NCBI GenBank assembly: GCA_937898675.1
Contig: CALEJB010000041.1
Span: forward strand, 1 to 19,074
Source of the DNA: an uncultured Prevotellaceae bacterium
GTDB taxonomy: Bacteria > Bacteroidota > Bacteroidia > Bacteroidales > Muribaculaceae
Direction of reading: 5' to 3'
Length of the DNA: 19,074 nt
Part shown: positions 1 through 5,633 of the stretch, one piece after another
Position numbering within the stretch: position 1 is the first letter of the stretch
Layout: the number at the start of each line of letters is the position of its first letter
Translations under genes and position numbers: made by a program
Notes under the pieces: model-generated
What the model saw: only the letters and a program-made list of their open reading frames with translations
Database searches by the model: none
Told to the model about the DNA's origin: nothing

Positions 1-92
1 AACAACGCCCATTGATTCATCCTAGCCCCTGTAACAGCATGCTCCGTTTTTTCCAGGGCGATTGGTTTTTGTTGGTTTTGCTGTTGTCGGGA

Positions 93-3000
93 TTAGTTCA
101 GCAGCATGTCGATGAGGGCGCTGATGTCCGACGGGTCGCTGGCGCCGTCGCCGTTGACGTCGGCGTGGGACTGGGTGCCGCTGCCGGGATTGCTGTTCAG
201 TAGCATGTCGATGAGGGTGCTGATGTCCGACACGTCCACCATGCCGTCGCCGTTCACGTCGCCCGGCAGCCACGCGTACTGGTCGGTGACGTCGGCCACG
301 GTGTACTTGTTGGTGGTGGAGGTGATTTCGAGGTAGATGTCCTTGCTGATGCCCGTCACATCCACGGTCTGGTGCGAGCCGTCGCCCTGGCTGAGCACGA
401 CATTGAAGGTGTAGTCCTCGCTGTTCACGTCAAAGGTGCGGCAGTAGAACCGCTGCCCGTTGACGGTGCGCGTCTGGGTGACGAGCGCGCCGGGCCAGCT
501 GTCGTGGATGTCGCCGGTGCTGTCCCAGGCATAGACATAGACGCTGCTCCAGTTGTTGGGGGCGACGGTGGGGTCTTTGACATACACCGTGGCGGTGTAG
601 GGCACAAAGCCGTGGAAGATGTACTGGCGCGACACCACGTTGCGCACGCGGCCGTCGTACAGAATGCCCGCGTTGAGCTTGGTGTTGTCGGTAAAGGTGA
701 GGGTCACGCGGCCCGTGGCGCGGGGGCTGCCGGCGGTGGGCGTGGTGCCGTCGGTGGTATAGACGATCACTGCGTCGGGCTGGCTGGCGGTGATGTTGAC
801 GGTGAGGCTGCCCTGGTATTGGCCCGACTCCTTGTCGATGCTCACGGTGGGGGCGGGGTCGGTGTAGTTGGTCACGGTGTGGTCCAGCGTGCTGCCCTTG
901 TAGTAGCCGTGGTTGTAATAGGTCAGGTCGCTGGTCTGTTGCCCGTCTTCCACAAAGATGATGTTGGTGGGCATCGTGGTCAGCGAGCCGCCGTAGGTCC
1001 ACTTGAAGATTTTGCGCGTGCCGTCGGCCGTGGTGCCCATCAGCGTCATGCTCTGGCCGGGCCAGCTGCCGCCGGTGTAGTTGCTCTGGCTGTTCCACAC
1101 CCATGTGGTCACCCGGCTGGTGCCCATGCCGGTCTCGAGGAACACGCTCAGGTCATCCTCCTCGACGGTGGGCTCGTATGGCTCGATGTCCTGGGGGTCG
1201 GGCGAGGTGCCGTTGCCCTCGCCGTTGTTGCTCGACAGCTCCTCCTGGGTGCCGTCGTAGCCCAGCACGGTGCCCGCGTTGGGGCTGCTGGTGTAGAGGT
1301 AGGGGCCGTCCTCGCCGATTTTGCCGGGGGCGGGGGTGAGGCTGGTGGAGAGCACATACACGCGCATGTTGCCCTTGCCGCTGCAGGCGGTGGTGGTGAG
1401 CGTGCCGTTGGTCACGGTCTTGACATCGCCCGTCACACAGTCGGTGTAGGTGCCGTTGAGCACGCCCGTGAAGGTGGCGGGGCCGTCGATGGTCACCAGC
1501 ACATAGCTGTCGGTGGTGCCGTCGGTGTAGCGGCGCTTGAAGGCATAGCCCCCGCTGGCCGAGCAGCCGCTGGTGCTGTACTGGCCCTTGCGCAGGGCGG
1601 GCACGGCCTGGCGGATGCGGTTCAGGCGCTGCAGGTGCTTGACGAGGGGCTTGCTTAGCGTGGCCGCCATGTTGCCCGTGGCGTTGGCGGGCTGGCCGAA
1701 GTCGCTCACGCTCACATCGCCCTTGATGTAGCCGCCGTAGTAGGCGCGGCCGCTGTCCTTGAGCGGGCCGTTGCCGCCCGGGTCGATGGTCTTGCCCGCT
1801 TTGAACTCAATCTCGCTGCCGTAGTACAGGCACGGGATGCCGCGGAAGGTGAACATCAGGCTCAGGTTCTCGGCCCACTGGTCGGTGCCCTCGTTGAAGC
1901 GGATGTTGTCGTTGGGGCCGGGGCTGTAGTCATGGCTGTCCACATACACCACATTGTAGGTGGCGTCGTTGTAGTACTTGTCGCCGCCCGTGGCCAGGCC
2001 CCACACGCTGGCAATGTTGTGGAACGAGTAGTGCACCGGGAAGTCGATGACGCTCAGGCCCGAGGCGCGGCTGCGGTCGGGCGTGTGGTAGTTGTTGCCG
2101 TCGAGCACGGCGTTGCTCGAGGTGGGCATCGCCGCGGCGGTCTCGGTCTTGTTGTCGTTGTACATGAGTTCGCACGAACTGATGTTGTCCATCGACGTCA
2201 GCGGCGTGCTCTCAAACACCGCCTGGGTGTCCCAGTAGGCGGGATCGTCGTTCCACGGGTAGTCCGTGCTCTCGGCCCAGGTGTAGAAGTAGGGCGACAG
2301 CGCGGGCTGGTTGCGGTAGGTGACGCTGCCCTGGAAGCGCGCGCACACCTCGGTGTACATGAAGAACTCGCAGCCGTTCAGGCGCTTGCTCTTGTACTGC
2401 TCGCCCAGCGCCTTGAAGGCGGGGACATACACCTTGTTGAACGTGAGGCGGGCGATGTGGCCGCCGGTGTCGATGCGGAAGCCGTCAACGCCCATCTTGA
2501 TGAACGAGCCGTAGCAGTCAATCAGGTACTCCGCCACGGCGGGATTCTCGGTGTTCAGGTCCACGCAGTCGCCGGCAATCTGCGCCCACCAGCGCGTGTC
2601 GTCGTCCCAGTTGAAGTGCCCGAAGTGGTGCCAGTAGTTGTGCGAGTCGTGGTTCTGGCCGTCGGTGTTCTTCATTTGTTTGAGGCGCGCGTCATACTGC
2701 TGTCCCGCGGGCAGGTCGCTGTAGTTGACCGGCAGTTTGCCCCCCACGCTGTCGGTGGTGTAGGGCAGCATGCACTCGTCGAGTTTGAACTGGTTGGCGT
2801 TGCGGTCGCGCGTGAAGAGCTTGCACAGGTGCTCCTCGCCAAAGTTGCCCGTGTGGTTGAGCACGATGTCCAGTATCACCTTCATGCCGCGGGCGTGCGC
2901 CTCGTCGATGAGGGTCTGGAATGTGGTGTCGCCGCTCTCGTAGCGATGGTCAACGCGGCCAAAGTTGCTCGCATGGTAGCCGTGGTAGTCCAGGCCGCTG

Positions 3001-3311
3001 GCGTTCTCGACCACGGGCGTCACCCAGATGGCGGTAAATCCCAGCGCCTTGATGTAGTCCAGCTTGTCAATCAGGCCCTTGAAGTCGCCGCGCCAGCACG
3101 GGTCGCCGCTGTTGGCCCCCGCGCCGTCCCAGCACTGGGCGTTGTTGCCCGGGTCGCCGTCATAGAAGCGCGTGGTCATTACAAAGTAGATGCTCTCGTC
3201 GCGGAAGTCGTTGCGCGGGCCCACAAAGGCCGCCAGCGCCTGTTCGCAGCCCAGCAGCGCCACCAGCACGGCGGCCGCCAAGCGCAGCATTGATGTCGTG
3301 GAATGTCTCAT
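93..3311 (-). CDS. Secreted GH13 alpha-amylase with starch-binding modules and dockerin-like tail
   Basis: Predicted to hydrolyse alpha-1,4 glucans such as starch outside the cytoplasm. The 1072-residue product starts with an export signal (about 1-27). It also contains LLGC at 19-22, so it could be a lipoprotein anchored at C22 or cleaved by signal peptidase I after about A27. The GH13 barrel spans roughly 35-580. Visible conserved regions are DIVLNH (148-153), GFRIDT (277-282, nucleophile D281), the acid/base region MYTEV (E321) and VDSHD (457-461). A beta-rich amylase C-domain follows. Then come a CBM26-like starch-binding module (about 721-805, with WPG at 750-752), a chitobiase-like Ig/FN3 segment (about 820-900) and a second CBM26-like module (about 907-1000, WPG at 939-941). 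Two calcium-loop repeats of dockerin type end the protein (1017-1039 and 1050-1072). A Bacteroidetes -7 box lies upstream. No susC/susD-type genes adjoin it. Enzyme family is confident; exact substrate and anchoring are inferred. Confidence 0.93.
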   Translation of the reverse strand: MRHSTTSMLRLAAAVLVALLGCEQALAAFVGPRNDFRDESIYFVMTTRFYDGDPGNNAQCWDGAGANSGDPCWRGDFKGLIDKLDYIKALGFTAIWVTPVVENASGLDYHGYHASNFGRVDHRYESGDTTFQTLIDEAHARGMKVILDIVLNHTGNFGEEHLCKLFTRDRNANQFKLDECMLPYTTDSVGGKLPVNYSDLPAGQQYDARLKQMKNTDGQNHDSHNYWHHFGHFNWDDDTRWWAQIAGDCVDLNTENPAVAEYLIDCYGSFIKMGVDGFRIDTGGHIARLTFNKVYVPAFKALGEQYKSKRLNGCEFFMYTEVCARFQGSVTYRNQPALSPYFYTWAESTDYPWNDDPAYWDTQAVFESTPLTSMDNISSCELMYNDNKTETAAAMPTSSNAVLDGNNYHTPDRSRASGLSVIDFPVHYSFHNIASVWGLATGGDKYYNDATYNVVYVDSHDYSPGPNDNIRFNEGTDQWAENLSLMFTFRGIPCLYYGSEIEFKAGKTIDPGGNGPLKDSGRAYYGGYIKGDVSVSDFGQPANATGNMAATLSKPLVKHLQRLNRIRQAVPALRKGQYSTSGCSASGGYAFKRRYTDGTTDSYVLVTIDGPATFTGVLNGTYTDCVTGDVKTVTNGTLTTTACSGKGNMRVYVLSTSLTPAPGKIGEDGPYLYTSSPNAGTVLGYDGTQEELSSNNGEGNGTSPDPQDIEPYEPTVEEDDLSVFLETGMGTSRVTTWVWNSQSNYTGGSWPGQSMTLMGTTADGTRKIFKWTYGGSLTTMPTNIIFVEDGQQTSDLTYYNHGYYKGSTLDHTVTNYTDPAPTVSIDKESGQYQGSLTVNITASQPDAVIVYTTDGTTPTAGSPRATGRVTLTFTDNTKLNAGILYDGRVRNVVSRQYIFHGFVPYTATVYVKDPTVAPNNWSSVYVYAWDSTGDIHDSWPGALVTQTRTVNGQRFYCRTFDVNSEDYTFNVVLSQGDGSHQTVDVTGISKDIYLEITSTTNKYTVADVTDQYAWLPGDVNGDGMVDVSDISTLIDMLLNSNPGSGTQSHADVNGDGASDPSDISALIDMLLN

Positions 3312-3369
3312 TAGGTCTATAGGTTTTGTGATTGTGATATTTGTTGGCTCAGCCAGTGATATGATTTGT

Positions 3370-3377
3370 CAAAGATA
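3370..3377 (-). promoter_or_regulatory. Probable -7 box of the amylase gene
   Basis: On the minus strand this reads TATCTTTG, matching the Bacteroidetes TAnnTTTG -7 consensus, about 60 nt upstream of the amylase start codon. No good TTTG -33 box is visible at the expected distance, so the promoter may be weak or activator-dependent. Confidence 0.5.
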
Positions 3378-3490
3378 CTATACATTCCCGCGACTCCCGC
3401 CCGTTGCGCCGCACAATCCGCCGCCAATTCAGTGCAAACGATTGCAGAATAAGCTTTTGGTGCCGTTTTTCTTCGATGGCCACAGGGCTG

Positions 3491-3552
3491 AAAAAAAACA
3501 CATCACGCTGGCGACAAGCGCGCCCGGCGTGATGCGTTGTTGTTTATTTTTT
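3491..3552. terminator. Bidirectional palindromic terminator, copy 1
   Basis: The hairpin core at 3501-3534 (arms catcacgc and gcgtgatg, extended inward with one bulge and a G-T pair, loop acaagcg) is flanked by A8 at 3491-3498 and a T-rich tract ending near 3552. It can therefore terminate transcription in both directions. Its main job is probably to stop minus-strand transcription leaving the BspA-like gene and the 35-codon remnant before the amylase promoter. The core is a near-identical inverted copy of the core at 5560-5593, loop included, so this is a dispersed repeat as well as a terminator. Confidence 0.75.
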
Positions 3553-3574
3553 GGTCAGTGTTATGGTCGTTAGC

Positions 3575-3682
3575 TTACCGCACTACGATTTTCTTGCCTT
3601 GGTGCACAAAGATGCCCGGCATGGTGGGGACATCACTGCCGCAGTCACAGCCCATGAGCAATAAATAGAGTATCTTTTTCAT
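3575..3682 (-). pseudogene. 35-codon remnant: export-type N-terminus joined to a sorting-tail-like C-terminus
   Basis: ATG at 3682 opens 35 codons ending in TAA at 3575-3577. The peptide starts MKKILYLLLMGC, a basic start plus hydrophobic stretch with a possible lipobox LMGC. It ends MPGIFVHQGKKIVVR, which resembles the GIYIVNGKKVVVK-type endings of Bacteroidetes type IX secretion substrates. Only about ten residues lie between the two signals. It sits 40 bp downstream of the BspA-like gene on the same strand and just before a terminator. The simplest reading is an internally deleted secreted-protein gene; a genuine tiny exported peptide is possible. The resemblance to sorting tails is a recognised family pattern, the deletion is inference. 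Confidence 0.45.
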
Positions 3683-3721
3683 AATGAAATGTATTGTAGA
3701 TATACATGAATCGTAATTTTG

Positions 3722-3930
3722 TCACCTGCTGAAAATGGCGTCAATCACCGTGTTGACATCGGCGATGTTGACCTCGCCGTCACCATTCACATCGCATTTC
3801 GTGTAATCGGGGTCAACCGAGGGGTCATCGGCATCGCCGACAATGGTAATGAATTGCCCCCAGCCCTCGTGTGCTTTATAGGCCCTTTCAGCGTTTGCCG
3901 GCACATGCAGTGGCGCATGGTTATAGACTT
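3722..3930 (-). pseudogene. Displaced C-terminal end of the BspA-like protein (dockerin-like half-repeat)
   Basis: In the frame one base away from the upstream BspA-like reading frame, the minus strand encodes VYNHAPLHVPANAERAY, the usual BspA C-cap, then ITIVGDADD and one dockerin-like loop, CDVNGDGEVNIADVNTVIDA, ending in TGA at 3722-3724. The sense of the protein passes from one frame to the other near 3928-3932. One base missing after GCCAA in the sense strand would restore MFMAN/K-VYNHAP. No slippery heptamer is visible there, so programmed frameshifting is unlikely. A real one-base deletion or an assembly/sequencing error fits better. Confidence 0.7.
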
Positions 3931-5010
3931 GGCCATAAACATGGACAGGTCGTACCATTGCGGCGGCGTCGCTGCCTTGCAGGTCACAGCTGCGATGGAT
4001 GCCGCATTGATGAAAGCGTCTTTTCCGATGGCCGTGACTGCGCTGCCGATGGTGACGCTCTCCAGGCTCGAGCAGCCGTCAAAGGCACTACCCCCAATCT
4101 CGGTGACCGAGTTGGGTATCTCAATACCGGTCAAAGCCTCACAGCGTCTGAAGGCTGCGCCGCCAATGGTGGCAACGGAGTTGCCAAGTGACACGCTCGT
4201 GAGCGCTGTGCAGTCTTGGAACGCCCGGCTGCCGAGGGCCACGACCGAGTTGGGAATCTCGATGCTTTTCAAGCTCGCGCAGCCTGAAAATGCACTGTTT
4301 TGGATGTATTGGACCGCGTCACCGAGCCGCACATTGGTCAGGCTGGTACAGCCGTCAAAAGCGACTTCTCCAATCTGGGTGACGCTGTTGCCGATGGTCA
4401 CGCTCTTCAGGCCGCCGCAGTCCTCGAACGCATTGTTGCCGATGGCCGTGACGGAGTTGCCAACAGTCACACTCGTCAGCCCGTCGCATTGGCCAAAGGC
4501 TTCGTTTCTGATGACTGTGACAGATTCGGGGATGACCAGGTCGGTCACTTCGGTGCCGTTCAGATAGAGATGGCGGGCATATCGCAGCGGATTGCTCCCG
4601 CAGGAGAGGTTGCACCATGCCGCAATATCCGTGATGTTGACGCGGGTGAGCCCCGTGCAATCGGTAAACGCATCCCATCTGACCTCGGTGACGGAGCTGG
4701 GAATCGTGACGCTTGTCACCGAGACGCGCTGATAAAACGCATGGTCTCCAATTCGGGTCACCGGATAGGTTGTGCCGTTGTAGGTGACAGCCGGCGGAAT
4801 CACGATGTCGCCACTGTAATCACTCTCATAGTTTGCGGTGTGAGAATAGTAGGTGTATGTCTTGTAGGTGACACAAGCTTCGTTCTCAACGATTTTGTAA
4901 TAGATGCCGTCCACCTCAAAGTCATAGGCATCTTCGGCAGCCGCACTCGCCGCCACAACAAGCAGCAGCCCAGCCAGCAGCATCCTCAAAGATAAATATG
5001 CGTGATTCAT
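3787..5010 (-). CDS. BspA-like leucine-rich-repeat secreted protein, frameshifted near its C-terminus
   Basis: A probable cell-surface or secreted LRR protein of the Treponema pallidum/BspA type (LRR_5), a family linked to adhesion; no enzymatic role is expected. The signal peptide occupies about 1-25 (cleavage after ASAAA). The typical BspA start follows (YDFEVDGIYYKI, then IVIPPAVTYNGTTYPVTRIG). About nine repeats of 23 residues run from residue 98 to about 340, each resembling LTSVTIGNSVTxIGxxAF, with the usual interruption at about 128-155 (LYLNGTEVTDLVIPESV). After residue about 360 (MFMAK) the frame is wrong: the last 47 codons encode an unrelated tail, while the expected C-cap and dockerin-like loop continue in the neighbouring frame to 3722. 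If the shift is real the protein loses its C-terminal module. The reading frame is visibly less GC-biased than neighbouring genes. The start is ATG at 5010, about 75 nt below a good promoter. Confidence 0.88.
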   Translation of the reverse strand: MNHAYLSLRMLLAGLLLVVAASAAAEDAYDFEVDGIYYKIVENEACVTYKTYTYYSHTANYESDYSGDIVIPPAVTYNGTTYPVTRIGDHAFYQRVSVTSVTIPSSVTEVRWDAFTDCTGLTRVNITDIAAWCNLSCGSNPLRYARHLYLNGTEVTDLVIPESVTVIRNEAFGQCDGLTSVTVGNSVTAIGNNAFEDCGGLKSVTIGNSVTQIGEVAFDGCTSLTNVRLGDAVQYIQNSAFSGCASLKSIEIPNSVVALGSRAFQDCTALTSVSLGNSVATIGGAAFRRCEALTGIEIPNSVTEIGGSAFDGCSSLESVTIGSAVTAIGKDAFINAASIAAVTCKAATPPQWYDLSMFMAKSITMRHCMCRQTLKGPIKHTRAGGNSLPLSAMPMTPRLTPITRNAM

Positions 5011-5083
5011 AATAATAACGGTTTTTGAAAAGTGAGGCTATGTTAACCAATCAACTATTATCTGTTTGTAATAAAACCAGTTG

Positions 5084-5114
5084 CAAAGATACAAACAAAT
5101 CTGACATCATCCAA
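5084..5114 (-). promoter_or_regulatory. Bacteroidetes-type promoter of the BspA-like gene
   Basis: The minus strand carries TATCTTTG at 5084-5091 (-7, TAnnTTTG) and TTGG at 5111-5114 (-33 region), separated by 19 nt. The start codon at 5010 lies about 75 nt downstream, giving an AT-rich 5' leader. Confidence 0.65.
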
Positions 5115-5207
5115 TACCCTCTCTATTTTAATATTATATTAACATTTTGATTGCGGCGGTGCCGTTTGACTATTCCTAAAAAAAGTTGACAGTATTAGAC
5201 CGTTTAG

Positions 5208-5240
5208 TTTACATCGTTACTAAATAAGTTGTCATCTTCG
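5208..5240 (+). promoter_or_regulatory. Degenerate rightward promoter-like sequence
   Basis: TTTA at 5208-5211, 21 nt, then CATCTTCG at 5233-5240 followed by CACAAAA. This differs from TATCTTTG-CACAAAA at two positions. It points toward the GC-rich repeat island, where no convincing gene exists. Nearby are two copies of a TTGACAG motif (5185-5192 and 5250-5256). It may be a relic of a lost gene or insertion element, or the promoter of an untranslated RNA. Confidence 0.25.
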
Positions 5241-5300
5241 CACAAAAGGTTGACAGGAGTTTTGTGACATCCTTTCTCTGCTTGATGAGGGCCACGGGTC

Positions 5301-5352
5301 TTATGGCGGCGGGGTGTCTATGACGACGACATGCGGTCGCCCTCGGGCGGCG
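5301..5352 (+). repeat. 52-bp direct repeat, copy A
   Basis: Starts ttatggcggcggggtgtcta and ends cggtcgccctcgggcggcg. It matches copy B at 5459-5510 at 49 of 52 positions; the three differences cluster in the middle. It contains a small hairpin, cgccc/gggcg. Confidence 0.85.
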
Positions 5353-5458
5353 ACGGGGGCGTCTGCGACGCGGCCGTGCTGATGCACTCGCGCTGCATGC
5401 GTGTCGGGTGGCGTCTGCGTCTGCGACGCTGCCGTGCGGCCGCTATGCTGTGCTGGGA

Positions 5459-5510
5459 TTATGGCGGCGGGGTGTCTATGGTGACGACGTGCGGTCGCCC
5501 TCGGGCGGCG
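5459..5510 (+). repeat. 52-bp direct repeat, copy B
   Basis: Second copy of the 52-bp sequence at 5301-5352, 158 bp downstream in the same orientation, with gtgacgacgt in place of acgacgacat. Confidence 0.85.
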
Positions 5511-5550
5511 TCTGCGACGCCGCAGCGCGGCCGCTATGCTGTGCGGGACT

Positions 5551-5605
5551 GAAAAAACTCATCACGCTGGGCGCACTTGTCGCCAGCGTGATGAGTTGTT
5601 GTTTT
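5551..5605. terminator. Bidirectional palindromic terminator, copy 2 (M16 peptidase 3' end)
   Basis: Arms aactcatcacgctgg (5556-5570) and ccagcgtgatgagtt (5583-5597) are perfect complements and extend inward by a gcg/cgc step; the loop is cacttgt. On the minus strand the hairpin runs into TTTTTT, making it a standard intrinsic terminator about 35 nt after the M16 peptidase stop codon. The plus strand has a T-rich exit (gttgttgtttt). The 34-nt core at 5560-5593 equals the reverse complement of 3501-3534 at 32 positions. Confidence 0.85.
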
Positions 5606-5633
5606 GCTGATAGTGATATGGCAGATTGCCTCA

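Larger units (their letters stand above)
5301..5548. other. GC-rich intergenic repeat island without a convincing gene
   Basis: This block lies between the BspA promoter region and the M16 peptidase terminator. Besides the two 52-bp copies it holds a second repeated module, tctgcgacgc ... gcggccgctatgctgtgc, at 5419-5457 and 5511-5547, with a shorter partial version near 5361-5379. Many short palindromes occur (gcgtc-tgc-gacgc, gcggccgc). So the island is roughly one 90-bp unit (5459-5548) preceded by a longer, 158-bp version of the same unit (5301-5458). Short open frames here are low-complexity and have no start context. No coding function is supported. Confidence 0.7.

Noticed and set aside
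3920..3940. Programmed -1 frameshift in the BspA-like gene
   Set aside because: No slippery heptamer or downstream stimulatory hairpin is visible; a one-base deletion or sequence error is simpler.
3719..4567. 282-codon plus-strand frame opposite the BspA-like gene
   Set aside because: It is the mirror image of 69-bp LRR repeats, which explains its apparent periodicity.
5161..5260. Insertion-sequence end, suggested by repeated TTGACAG motifs
   Set aside because: No paired terminal inverted repeats, target duplication or transposase fragment was found.
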